Positions 36,863 through 47,048 of a stretch of 64,000 bases of DNA are shown in pieces. Each line of letters opens with the position of its first letter. Positions within the stretch are counted from its first letter, which is position 1. The translations under genes were made by a program, and so were the position numbers. Under the pieces are notes generated by a model. That model was not told where the DNA came from, ran no database searches, and was given only the letters and a program-made list of their open reading frames with translations. The DNA lies in contig NZ_JACIDY010000008.1 in NCBI RefSeq assembly GCF_014196615.1, forward strand, positions 62,001-126,000, written 5' to 3'. The DNA comes from Novosphingobium fluoreni. Lineage in GTDB: Bacteria; Pseudomonadota; Alphaproteobacteria; Sphingomonadales; Sphingomonadaceae.

Positions 36863-37975
36863 TCAGGACTGATGCTTCCCGCGAAGTCCCCGCATCTCCA
36901 ATATAGGGAGAACGTCACTCGAAAGTCGCTTGATCCCGTCGACGTAATCCACCCAGGTCATCAAAACACCGTCAATCCCGCACTGCGAATACATCTCCAG
37001 CTTGTCGGCAATGTCCTGCGCAGTCCCTACTATGATCGAACCACCGGCGCAGGCGGCGAAACGCACGCGGGCGACGGCATATTCTTCCCGCGTCATAAGC
37101 TGCGACTGGGCCTTCAGGAGCGCGGTGGACACATCCACGCTTTCGGTGTCTTCGTTTTCGACCGCGAAATAATTCAGATAATCTTCCGCCTCTCGCCGCG
37201 TATCGCGCTGTGTGACGGAAGAGTGAATCCATACCTGGACCTCGCGTCCATAGTGATCGCGCGCCATCTGCTTATAAGCCTGAACCTGAGCCTTGCACTG
37301 GTCGGGATCGTCATTTTTCAGGATTACAAAACACACGTCAGCATTCTTGCAGGCAAAGTCCTGCCCTCTACCAGACCCACCGGCATTCATAATCGGTATG
37401 TGCTGCTGGATAGGATGCGGCTGCGACGTCGCCCCGTAGACCTTGTAGAACGCCCCTTCGTAATCGAATTCTGGTGTTTCAGTCCAAAGCCTTTTTACAA
37501 TCTTCAGCCACTCTTCAAGGCGATCGTAGCGCTCGTCATGTTCGTTAATTGGAACACCGAACATCTCGAGTTCGGGCTTGTTCCAGCCGCCGACAACGTT
37601 GAGCGCAAACCGGCCATTCGAAATGATGTCAATGGTAGCGCATTGCTTGGCAATAGTCAGCGGGTGGAACGCAGGCGCATTGGTCGTCGCGAACACGGCC
37701 GAGTGACTTGTCGCCTGGGCAATCCCCGCAGCCCAGGTGAATACGTCCATGACGACCCCGCTGGCATGAGCAGGATTGTTGGCGAAGTAGCCCTTCCATC
37801 GCGAATATGGGACAATGGCTTCCAGGCCCGCGCCGTCCGCCAACTGCGCTGTCTCGACAGAATTTCGCCAAGATGGCTGGTGAGCTTCGGGAACGAGCGT
37901 CTGCGCACCGCCCTTCCCATTCGTGGCGAATATTCCCAGCTTCATTTTGTTTTCGTTGAAAAGCGGATTTGGCAT
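36863..37975 (-). CDS. LLM-class flavin-dependent monooxygenase
   Basis: A 370-residue luciferase-like monooxygenase (MKLGIFATNGKGG; ATIDIISNGRFALNVVGGWN; IMNAGGSGRGQDFACKNADV; GTAQDIADKLEMYSQCGIDG). The GWNKPELEMFG block and overall length place it near the RutA/SfnG-like clade, which oxidises pyrimidines or C-S compounds using FMNH2 supplied by a reductase. A reductase gene, now frameshifted, lies just upstream at 38116-38615. The second Met (position 11) may be the real start. Surrounding DNA is unusually A+T rich, a sign of separate origin. Confidence 0.85.
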   Translation of the reverse strand: MPNPLFNENKMKLGIFATNGKGGAQTLVPEAHQPSWRNSVETAQLADGAGLEAIVPYSRWKGYFANNPAHASGVVMDVFTWAAGIAQATSHSAVFATTNAPAFHPLTIAKQCATIDIISNGRFALNVVGGWNKPELEMFGVPINEHDERYDRLEEWLKIVKRLWTETPEFDYEGAFYKVYGATSQPHPIQQHIPIMNAGGSGRGQDFACKNADVCFVILKNDDPDQCKAQVQAYKQMARDHYGREVQVWIHSSVTQRDTRREAEDYLNYFAVENEDTESVDVSTALLKAQSQLMTREEYAVARVRFAACAGGSIIVGTAQDIADKLEMYSQCGIDGVLMTWVDYVDGIKRLSSDVLPILEMRGLRGKHQS

Positions 37976-38115
37976 ATTGATATCCTCAAAAATACTTTTT
38001 TATATTTTAGATCACTTACTAATATGTCAGGCTCGAGAAAATCTATCTGATATAAAATATCTTCTAAATAATCATGCGTTACGGAAATCATCTAATTATT
38101 CGGATAGTTCCGCTT

Positions 38116-38615
38116 TCAGCTAGGCACAGAATACGCAATACTGTCGCCCACCCCACGGTAGCTGCCATTATAAAAAACCAGGGGCTCGCCAACGTCGCCT
38201 TGGTCAAGTGCATCGACTTGTCCTACCACAAGGAAATGATCACCAACCTCGAAGATACTGTGAACTGCGCAATCGAGCCACGCGACCGAGTTTCCGAGCA
38301 AGGGCTGGCCAGAAGGGCTTTCAGCATGAGCGATCCCGTCAAATTTGTTTCCGCATTGCGCTGCAAATCTGATGCAATCATCGAGCTGACGCGAGCCAGT
38401 ATGTTCACGCAAAACCTTCTAACGCCTTGCATTCTTACCCAGCTTTGCGACGTGGCTGCGGGAAAGAAGGCGACCAAAGGTGGGGCAAGGGAAATGGCCG
38501 TGAAGGACCCCACCACCATAGCGTGCGGCATACCGAACTCATCCCGGGCAGTGATTACGCGGACACCGGTCGGATAAGCGGACAGCACTTTCCGGAAATG
38601 AAGAGGATCGAACAT
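38116..38615 (-). pseudogene. Flavin reductase (DIM6/NTAB family), frameshifted
   Basis: The first frame (start 38615) reads MFDPLHFRKVLSAYPTGVRV, then PPLVAFFPAATSQSW and GVRRFCVNILA, the FMN-binding half of a short-chain flavin reductase. The match then continues in another frame with SRQLDDCIRFAAQCGNKFDG, AWLDCAVHSIFEVGDHFLVV and PLVFYNGSYRGVG, ending at 38116. The shift is near 38405 (CTGGCTCGCGTCAGC). If real, it disables the partner of the LLM monooxygenase; a sequencing error would restore a two-component system. Confidence 0.75.
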
Positions 38616-38747
38616 GAAGGCTCCAGAATCTCACTAAAGCACGGCCACCGCTACTCGCCGGACGAGATTAACGAACTTGCTATAGTGTAGCAAGTGATAA
38701 TATTTTCACGTTAGCCATCATATCGCGAAGATTACGACTCGTCTCCA

Positions 38748-39221
38748 CTACTGTGGCAATTTTCTGCGGATCATTCGTCGCCATCGTCTACGGCAGTGCA
38801 GGCACGTTGGCGGCGGAGGCTGGCTGAGGTGGGTCAGGATTGCCTGCATGATGGCAGGCAGGGTCGGCTGCGGCGGGGGGCTCGGGCTTCTTTTTTTCCG
38901 ACCCGCTACTCTGAGGCGACGGGCTTGTAGGAAGGCGAACGCGATCACGCTCATGAGGGTGTGTCAGTGAAGTCCCAGCCACGATCGCCCCTTGAAGTGA
39001 TCGAGGCCGAGCTCTTCCTTCTGCTGTTAATTGGCTTGCTCGCAGACCCAGTGGGCCTTGATGGCGCCGGTCAGCTTCCTGAGCGATGTGCCGACGGGCA
39101 GATTGCTGAAGTAGCATTTACGCTCGCCGGTGGAGCGGTGCTCGCCGACCAGCCATACCTCGTCGCCGGGAAGATGCTGCTGGCCGAGATCACCGATCCG
39201 CGGCGGCGGGCCGTCTGCCAC
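38748..39221 (-). pseudogene. IS701-family transposase remnant (C-terminal part)
   Basis: One frame reads PGDEVWLVGEHRSTGERKCY, then IKAHWVCEQAN, a TAA stop, QQKEELGLDHFKGRSWLGLH, a TGA stop, HTLMSVIAFAFLQARRL. This is the C-terminal third of an IS701-type transposase with two in-frame stops (near 39027 and 38954). The N-terminal part is missing; the remnant abuts a decayed integrase gene at about 39222. Confidence 0.75.
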
Positions 39222-39836
39222 CCGACCGTCCGAAGTCGGCGCACTGCTTCGGGCGATCGACGCCTACAAGGGGCACAAAGTGACCGTCATGGCCATGCGG
39301 CTGTCGCCGCATGTGCTGCTCCGCTCCGGCGAACTCCGGCAGGCCAAGTGAACGGACATTGATTTCGAAGAGGCTATCTGGTTCATTCCGGCCGAGCGGA
39401 TGAAAATACGCCGCCCGCACCGGGTGCCGCTATCACGCCAAGTGATCGCAATGCTCAGAGAGCTTCACGAGCACACGCACTGGTGGAAGTATCTGTTTCA
39501 TGCCTCGGCAAACCGCACAAGGCGATGTCGGAGAACGCCGTCAACCAAGGCCTTTGCAAGCTGGGGTACACGACTGACCGGATGACCACGCACCGCTTCC
39601 GGGCGATGGCTGCGACAATGCTCAACGAGATGGGCGAGTGGAATCCCGACGAAATCGAGCGTCAGCTTGTCCACGTCGACACCAATCAGGTTCGGCGCGC
39701 CTACGCACGCGGTAAGTACTGGGACGAGCGCGTAGCGATGATGCCGCACTGGTCGGACTATCTCGACCGGCTACGCGATGGTGGAAAGGTCTGTGACCTG
39801 ATTGTAGGGCAGCGCAAAGGTCTAGATCTTAAATAA
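39222..39836 (+). pseudogene. Second P4-type integrase, decayed
   Basis: The catalytic part of a tyrosine recombinase is readable: LLRAIDAYKGHKVTVMAMRL, SPHVLLRSGELRQAK, then a TGA (39349-39351) where related proteins have Trp, then FEEAIWFIPAERMKIRRPHR. A frameshift near 39500 moves the rest (AMSENAVNQGLCKLGY, TTHRFRAMAATMLNEMGEW, VDTNQVRRAYARGKYW) to another frame. The N-terminal half is gone. The active-site Arg, HxxR and Tyr segments survive, but the gene cannot be functional. It differs from the intact integrase at 4677, so another element once ended near here. Confidence 0.85.
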
Positions 39837-40844
39837 TCAGCGGGCATTGCACTTGCCAGTGCCAGTCGAATCACCAGCTTTGGGACGAAGCCGTCGTTCA
39901 TGAGTTCAATCATGAACGACGGCTCATAACATAAACGGACGGTCAAGCCTGTCGCTCTTGAGCGAGAGAGCGTCAATATATTGACGCGGTTAGAAACCGC
40001 GCCCCGAATGCGAATGCCATCCGATCAGCGTTGAAGTGTTATTCGCTCAATCCGCTACAACTTTCCAGTTCCGGCGCACACGCACTCCAGTAACTACTCC
40101 AGCCGATTAGTTGCATCAAAATCACCGCTAGGTTGTGGGCACAGGATCGTACAATCTCTCACTGCCGGAAAGCCCGTAAAACTGCTTAATTATTCAATTG
40201 TAGGCGAATATATCTTCGGAGATGGCGACCTAATTTCAGTGCATACGCTTCACAGTCCGACTGATTTGCAGCGCGGCTATTCCTCATCCTCCACCGCCTC
40301 GTTTCGCGGAGGCAAAATCGAGGGGGAGCTTGATAAAAATGATCGCTCGACCTTCATTGTGCAAAATGGCGAAGGACATGAAATCATCCGGCGGACGTTA
40401 GAGATACCCAATCGGCAATTCCGCGACCAGGCATTCTAATTGCACACGGCCGCGCTAGAGGCTGCTAGGAAGGATCGAGACACAAAATTGTTAGAAAAGG
40501 TGAATGTAAACACCCTGCCAGCTGACAAAGCACACTGCCTTTTATCAACCACATAAACGAGACAGTTTATCGACGACAGCACCTATGATCCGATGCCAAT
40601 AATACGCAGATAGCCGGACGCTTACTGATGATGCGATACGCCGCTGCTGTGACAGGCATATAAACAGAGTGTCGGAAATCTCATAATTTCCGACAGGGGG
40701 CACGTAGCTTCATCAGGAACAGGTCATAGACGCCGGTTCTCGGCATTCGCGTGAACGTGAATGTACGGGAAATCCCGATGGATTGGAAATATGTTGGAAA
40801 CCCCGTTCAGCGATGTTTTCAGACACGCCCCATCTACAGCTATC
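39837..40844. other. Gene-free region rich in perfect dyads after the dead integrase
   Basis: No supportable gene lies here. Four dyads are notable: a 14-bp perfect stem GCCGTCGTTCATGA/TCATGAACGACGGC (39890-39923, 6-base loop), an 18-bp palindrome GCGTCAATATATTGACGC (39970-39987), GCGGTT-AGA-... AACCGC (39986-40000), and GTCGGAAAT/ATTTCCGAC (40671-40694). A 66-codon frame at 40239-40439 has no recognisable feature. The region is A+T richer than the backbone and may hold the relic end of an older element. Confidence 0.5.
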
Positions 40845-41310
40845 TCACTTGTGCCTTCCCAAATGCGACAATTGCTCGCGGTCAGCATGAGCGCATAGGG
40901 CCGTCCCAGCACATCGGTCAGGGCATGGACCTTGGTTGTCCAGCCGCCGCGAGAACGACCGATCGCCTGCCTCTGGCGCCCCCTTTTCCACCGAACGCCG
41001 AGCGCTGGGCCTTGATGTAGGTGCTGTCGATCGCAGTGCTCTTTGTCACCGCGCCTGCTTCGGCCAGAGCATCGAGCAACTTCGTCCAGAAGCCCCGCCG
41101 CGACCAGCGGTTGAAGCGGTTGTAGATCGTCGTGGAAGGCCCGTAATCCGCCGGGCAGTCGCACCAGCGGCAACCCGACTTCAGAACATGCAGGATGCCC
41201 GAGATTACCCGGCGATCATCGACGCGCCGCGCTCCAGGCTGGTTCTTCGGCAAGTGCGGCTCGATCGCCAGCCAAGCTTCATCCGACAACCAGAACAACG
41301 AACGCGACAT
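40845..41310 (-). pseudogene. IS5-family transposase remnant
   Basis: The first frame (ATG at 41310) reads MSRSLFWLSDEAWLAIEPHL, then RRVISGILHVLKSGCRWCD, PADYGPSTTIYNRFNRW and TAIDSTYIKAQRSAFGGKGG. The match continues in a second frame with QAIGRSRGGWTTKVHALTD and GRPYALMLTASN. Such two-frame layouts are normal for the IS427-like group of IS5. After that the homology stops abruptly near 40850, so the C-terminal DDE part is lost and the copy is dead. Confidence 0.8.
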
Positions 41311-41466
41311 CGACAACGGCCTCCAGTCAGCTTGGAGACCCATTGAATCACCCTACACCCGTATTTTCAAGAGGATGATTGGGTCTTAACCGTAACAGCG
41401 TCCCGTCATTTGATCCCAGTCGGGCTTAGCCTACGATTTTGACCATCCTCTCACCAGACCCCTAGT

Positions 41467-41805
41467 TTACTGGTGCGCCAAGATGTTCAACAAGCGCCCG
41501 AAAGGATCGCGAACGTAGAAGCGTCTAACGCCCAATTCCTCGTCAGCCGGGCCATACTCGATCTGGTGTCCTGCGGCGACGACGCGCTCATATGTGGAAG
41601 AAAGGTCATCGGCCTCGATCGACAAATCAGGAACAGCCGTGCCGGAGCCGCCCTCCAGCGCGAAGCTGAGCTGAGGCGTCGATTCGCCGGCTCCTACAAA
41701 CGTGATGATCCATCCGTGATCCATGCCCAGCAAATCCCCATAAAATGCTTTCGCCGCATCCATGTGCTCAGTCGCTATGTTCGCAACAACGCGCTTCACC
41801 GTCAT
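41467..41805 (-). CDS. VOC (glyoxalase/bleomycin-resistance fold) family protein
   Basis: A 112-residue single-domain VOC protein: TVKRVVANIATEHMDAAKAF, YGDLLGMDHGWIITF, YERVVAAGHQIEYG and VRRFYVRDPFGRLLNILAHQ. The family binds a metal and includes lyases, dioxygenases and drug-binding proteins; this one resembles the small uncharacterised group. A start at 41832 adding nine residues is possible. It stands alone between an IS remnant and the broken TonB receptor. Confidence 0.82.
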   Translation of the reverse strand: MTVKRVVANIATEHMDAAKAFYGDLLGMDHGWIITFVGAGESTPQLSFALEGGSGTAVPDLSIEADDLSSTYERVVAAGHQIEYGPADEELGVRRFYVRDPFGRLLNILAHQ

Positions 41806-42049
41806 GCCCTTACTCGCATCATCAAACGACACCGGGCCAGCATATCGGCCGGCTGGATGGCATTGCTCGTCTCACAATCAAATTTCACGACCTCTACTAT
41901 AGGATGCTTAGAAAATTGAGCATCGCTGCGAGGGAACCGCCTTCACACACCAAACGGGCATAGATTTTTGTAGCGATTACGATCACTGTGGTCGATCGCT
42001 GATATATTGGGCGGGTTTTGCTTCAAACCGTTTTCGGCGATCAGGTCTG

Positions 42050-43680
42050 CTAGAAGCGATAACCCAGCGTTCCGACGACGTTTCGCCCATATCCTGGCCC
42101 GCAGGCCGTGCGCGGCGAACAACTGCCATAATAGTGCTTGTCCAGCAGGTTCGTAGCGTTGAGGCTGAGCGACCAGCGCTGCCACTCCAGAGCGGCTAGC
42201 GCATCGACGAGGGTAAAGCCCGGCGTCTTGAGGCTGACGATCGAACCGGCAGGATCGAGATCATAGAACACGTTCGCTTCGACGGAAGGCCCGATGTAAC
42301 GGACGCCGCCCCCCAGCCGGAGCGCAAGGTCATCGCGCAGGACGATCTTTTTCTCCCCCGAGAGCGATGCCTGATGCGTCGGCACAGCCGAGATGCGCAG
42401 CTTTTCGCCGAGGCTGTCTGGCCCAGCGCCGGTGCGGGCGTGAAGATAGCTGTAGGAAGCGGTGATGGTGATGTCGTTCGCGATGATCCGGCTCGCTTCG
42501 AACTCGATCCCGCGTGAGCGCACGAGGCCGATCTGGATCTGATTCTGTCCGTTATTGGGATCGGTCTGGACGAGGTTGCTGCCCTTGATCGTGAAGGCGG
42601 CAAGAGCGATCAGCGTGGCGCGATCAGGCTGCCATTTGACACCCGCCTCATATTGTTGACCGCGTTGCGGGACGAATGGCTTGCCATAGAAGTCACGACC
42701 AATGGTCGGCAGGAAAGACTGCGAATAGCTGAAATAAGGCGCGACGCCGGGCAATGGATGCAGGGTGATGCCGGCACGCCAGGTCGTAGCATGATCGACT
42801 TGGCGCGGGCTGCCGGCCGTGTCAGCCACCGCACGGTCGCGGCGCACGCCTACCAGCAATGTCGCGATGCGGCCCACCTCCACCTGATCCTGCACGTAAA
42901 AGCCGAGCTGCGTGTTCACCGATCGCGGGTCGGGCTGGAAGTCGGCGGCAGGCACATTGGCCGGATCATAGACCGCATCGTACAGATCGACGGGACCGGC
43001 TTCGACCGTCGAGGTCTGGCTGTTGATCCGGGACCGCAGATAGTCGGCACCGGCCAGAATCGTATGACGCAAAAGACCGGTGGTGACATCGATCCGCAGA
43101 GCGTTGTCGACGGTAAGCATGTTCGCACTGCCACGTTGGTCGTAGCGGCTGCGGGACATGACACGATTGAATGGCGGGTCGGGGAAGGGGCTGGGATCGA
43201 GAGTATAGGCGTTCGTCTCGATGTCGCCATTGGCGGCGCTCGAGTGAGAATAGCGCAGCGATCCCTGGTAGCTCAGCGCCTCGGAAAAGCGGTGCGTCGC
43301 GAGCACGGTGCCTGACGTCTGGCGTGAATTGTAGAAATTGAGGCTCGGCTCGCCGAGGTAAGCACCCCATCGCAGGCGTTCACCCTCGGGTGCCAGCAAC
43401 GTCGCCGATACGGGGTAGAAGGTGTAGACCGAGGCGGCACGATCACGCTGGTAAAGGCTCATTAGAGTGATCTCGGTTCGGTCATCCGGTCGGAAGCTGA
43501 TCGAGGGCGCGACCATGATCCGGTTATCCTTGCCGAAGTCGGTCTGCGTGCCAGCATCGCGGGCGACAACGACAAGGCGTGCGGCGAGCGTGCCGGCCGC
43601 ATTGATTGGTCCGGTGACATCGGCCTGCGCCTGTTTGCGTTTAAAGCTGCCATACTGGACCGCGAACTCGCCAAAGGTTC
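42050..43680 (-). pseudogene. TonB-dependent siderophore receptor, barrel only (N-terminus lost)
   Basis: The frame is open from about 43680 to the stop at 42050. It begins inside the receptor (FGEFAVQYGSFKRKQAQADV, TGPINAAGTLAARL) and continues through the beta-barrel to the C-terminal TGTLGYRF-type end (NVVGTLGYRF). The signal peptide, any STN domain and the plug are missing: immediately upstream is a TGA and then a differently oriented receptor gene. LNATNLLDKHYYGSC and GAGVRYIG-like barrel strands mark the FhuA/FecA-like class. Without the plug it cannot be functional. Confidence 0.8.
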
Positions 43681-43682
43681 AT

Positions 43683-45838
43683 TCGGCCCGGCGGAAGGCT
43701 TGTCGCGCATTCTTGCGGGCACAGGCATCAGCCTCCGTCCAGACCGGCCCGCGCGGCTTCACTCTCGAACCCGCACCGCGCGCAAGCAACGATGCTATCA
43801 AACTTGGCCCGGTTCGGGTCGAGGGAAATGAAAGCGGCGGCGGCGCAACCGATGCCCTCGTGGCAGTGAAGGCACGAAATCCTATGCAGCGCAGGCGGTG
43901 ACGATTGGCCGCCAGCGACAGACGCTGAAGGAAATTCCTAACTCCGTCAGCGTCGTCACTCGTCAGCAGATCGAGGATCGCAACTTCAATACGGTCGCGG
44001 ATGGATTGAAGCAGGTCGTCGGGGTGCAGGTTGGGCAATATGGCCTCGGCAATTTCAGCTTCACTTCACGCGGGATGGATATCTCGACCCTTCAGGTCGA
44101 TGGTCTGCAAACCGCGGATAATCAGGGAGCGTGGACAACCGACAGCTTCGACATCGCGGTCTATGATCGGATCGAGCTGGTCTGCGGCCCGGCGGGACTG
44201 TTCCAGGGCAGCAGCACGCCAGGTGGGGCGATTGATCTGGTCCGCAAACGGGCTTTGCCGGACACGCAAATCAACGTGATGGCCCAGGCTGGATCATGGG
44301 ATCGCTTTCGCGGCGAGGTCGATGTAACCGGCGCGCTTGTAACTGATGGCAGCCTGCGTGGGCGGGTGGTGGCCGCTTATGACGATCGCGGCAGCTATAT
44401 GGATCACATTTTCGCGCGCAAGTTGGTGCTCTATGGCACCCTCGAATACGATCCGACGCCCGATACGACGATTGCGATCGGCGCAATCCATCAGGGCGGC
44501 CCCTCACGACCGATCTTCGGCCTTCCCAACTATGAAGGCGGGGGCCTCTACCGGGGGCGGCGCAGCGTCTACATGGGCTCGCTCTGGGACCGCAAGCGTG
44601 ACGATGCTGAGCGCTACTTCCTCGATGTTGAGCATCGGCTGGCCGGCGGCGGCACGATTCGCCTGCGCGGCGACAGGACCGACCGCGCCTATCATTTCAA
44701 ATCCGGCGCGTTCACCGATAGTTATATCGATCGCGCCACCGGCGATGTCGATATCCAGCAGATCGCTGGCGACGGCCATTCGTGTGACGAGGCCGCCGAT
44801 CTCAGTCTCAACCTGCCGGCGCTTTTCACCAGCGCCGACAGCCTGGTGCTTGGCGTCAACCACAGCCGCAACCGGACATATACGCTGTGGACCTACGGGC
44901 CGGTCATCACGCGCAACGTCTTGGCGCCGGACCCAACAACGCCTGAGCCGGCGTTCGCGCCGGATGGCTCGACCACGACCAAGACCGTCCAGACCGGCCT
45001 CTATGCCAACGCGCGCCTGAAATTGCTCGACCGGCTCATGCTAACGGCAGGCGGGCGCCTTGCCTGGTACAAGGGTTCGGGCAACGGTCAGCCGAGCGAC
45101 AACAAGGTGTCGGGACGCGTCGTTCCTTATGCAGCACTCAGCTACGATTTCACGCCCGGACTGTCGGCTTATGTGAGCTATGCGTCCACTTTCGTGCCGC
45201 AGACCAGTGTAGATCGCAATGGCAACCTGCTGAAGCCGCGCACCGGCTATCTTTACGAATTGGGCATCAAGGGTGAGTGGCTGGATGGGGTGCTCACCGG
45301 CCACGCGGCGCTGTACCAGATCATCGATCGCAACCGCGCCGTGACCGACCCGGACTTCCTTCAAGCGTCCGTAGCGCTGGGAAAGGTGCGCAGCCGTGGT
45401 TTCGAGGCAGAGGTTGTCGGTGATCCGGCGCGAGTCTGGAACGTCACCCTGGGCTATGCCTAAACGCAGACCCGCTATCTTACCGCTGACCAGGGCCTTG
45501 CCGGTCTGGTGTTCGCGCCCGGAACGCTCAAGCATGACGCCAAGCTGTGGGTGATGCGCGATTTCACCAAGGATAGCGGTCGCGGACTGATTTTGGGCGG
45601 CGGGGTCAATGTCAGCAGCGGCATTTATGCCGAGGCGGGCGATCTGCGCTTGAAACAGAGTGCCTACGCGCTGCTTTCGGCGCAAATCGGCTATCAGTTC
45701 AACGAGCGCGTCAGCCTTCGCCTCACCGCCGAGAACCTCACCGATAAGAAGTACCACACCCGCATCGAAGGTTGGTCGCGGCAGAGCTATTTTGGCGATC
45801 CGCGCAATTTCATGCTGACGGCCCGGCTCGCGCTCTAG
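43683..45838 (+). pseudogene. TonB-dependent receptor, N-terminally truncated, two frameshifts and a stop
   Basis: The readable part starts inside an STN domain (GLSRILAGTGISLR), shifts frame near 43735 (PRGFTLEPAPRASNDAIKLG) and again near 43870 (TKSYAAQAVTIGRQRQ). From 43898 a long frame holds the plug (IPNSVSVVTRQQIED, ERIELVCGPAGLFQG-like GPAGLFQGSSTPGGA) and barrel. A TAA at 45461-45463 interrupts the barrel (TLGYA-stop-TQTRYLTADQG), and the same frame continues to the C-terminus at 45838 (YFGDPRNFMLTARLAL). It is an FpvA/FecA-type siderophore receptor beyond repair, transcribed toward the PepSY and tonB genes that would have served it. Confidence 0.82.
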
Positions 45839-45848
45839 GCTCGATGCG

Positions 45849-47048
45849 ATGCGCGCCACGCTGGTAAAGCTTCATCGCTACGTCGGGCTCTCCGTCGCCC
45901 TCTTCCTGGTCGTCGCCGGACTGACGGGCAGCGTGCTCGCGTTTCAAACGGAGATCGATGGCTGGCTGAATCCGCGCTTGTTCAAGTCGGAGACGCCCGG
46001 CCGCTCGCTGCTGCTGTCCATGGTGGTGTCGCGCATTGAGGCTGCCGTGCCGGGTGCTAGCGTGCGCGGCATCACTATGCTGGGCAACAAGCATGGCAGC
46101 CTGCGCGTATCGCTCGCGGGGCGTGGCGAGGAGCCGATCGCGCAAGACAAAATCTTCGTCGATGGGGCGACGGGGCAAATACTGGGTGGCCGCCTGTGGG
46201 GCGCGGCGCGGTTCGACCGGGCGCACCTGATCCCGTTCCTCTACAAACTGCACTATTCGCTGCATCTGCCGGGCAGTTGGGGCATATGGCTGATGGGCGG
46301 CGTGGCGCTCGCATGGATGCTGGATTGCTTAGTCGGATTTTATCTGACCTTGCCGCGGGGCAAGCGATTCTGGAAGAAGTGGCGGCCGATCTGAAAGATC
46401 AAGCGCGGCGCGGGCTCCTACCGGCTCAACCTGGACCTCCACCGCGCGTTCGGGCTATGGTTGTGGGGCCTGCTGTTCCTGCTGGCGCTGACCAGCGTCG
46501 CATTCAATCTCAATGCGCAGATTTTCCGGCCCGTCCTGACCGCGGTGCTGCCGACAAGCCCCAGCATCCGGGATCAGCCGGGGCCAGCGACGCTGCCTCA
46601 ACAGCGGATCGGCTGGGATAGCGCGGCCGCAATCGCCAATGCGGAGGCGGCGCGGCGGGGATGGCCACAGCGCCCCGTCGCTCGCATAAGTCTCGCACGG
46701 GAACAGGGCTTTTATATGGTCCGGCTCGGTCGGCTCCATGAAGCAGGCTTCGGTCCTGCGGCTGTCTTCGTGGCGATGGACACAGGCCGCGTCCTCGCCA
46801 CCGAACGTGGCGGTGAAGGGAAGGCCGGCGACGTCGTCGACGCGCTCGTCTACCCGATCCATTCGGGCCAGATCGCGGGGTTGACGGGTCGCATCCTCAT
46901 CTGTCTCACTGGGCTTGTTGTGGCGACGCTGTCAGTGACCGGGGTAATCGTATGGTGGAAGAAGCGAGCGCCGCGCGTGGCCGCTCGCCATCGGGCTCGT
47001 TCTAAACGGCCATCAATCGAGACAGGATCACTCCATGCTGCGGAATGA
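45849..47048 (+). pseudogene. PepSY-domain membrane protein with internal stop
   Basis: This encodes a PepSY-associated TM protein of the kind next to siderophore receptors. TM1 is YVGLSVALFLVVAGLTGSVL, a second helix follows (GSWGIWLMGGVALAWMLDCL), and after KRFWKKWRPI a TGA (46392-46394) replaces the Trp usual in WRPxW-x-IKRG. The same frame goes on with IKRGAGSYRLNLDLHRAFGL, LLFLLALTSVAFNLNAQIFR and a last helix ending at 47048. A single base change explains the loss. It overlaps tonB by 14 bp. Confidence 0.85.

Noticed and set aside
36755..38050. 431-codon plus-strand frame opposite the LLM monooxygenase
   Set aside because: The minus strand encodes a clear LLM enzyme through the same bases; the plus frame has no family features.
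40239..40439. 66-codon plus-strand frame in the dyad-rich region
   Set aside because: No ribosome site, domain or neighbour that supports it; could be real but nothing shows it.
41455..41470. Match CCAGACCCCT to the sequence after tRNA-Ser, as a possible attR
   Set aside because: Only ten bases match and no tRNA 3' end precedes it; a chance match is likely, and conjugation genes continue to its right.
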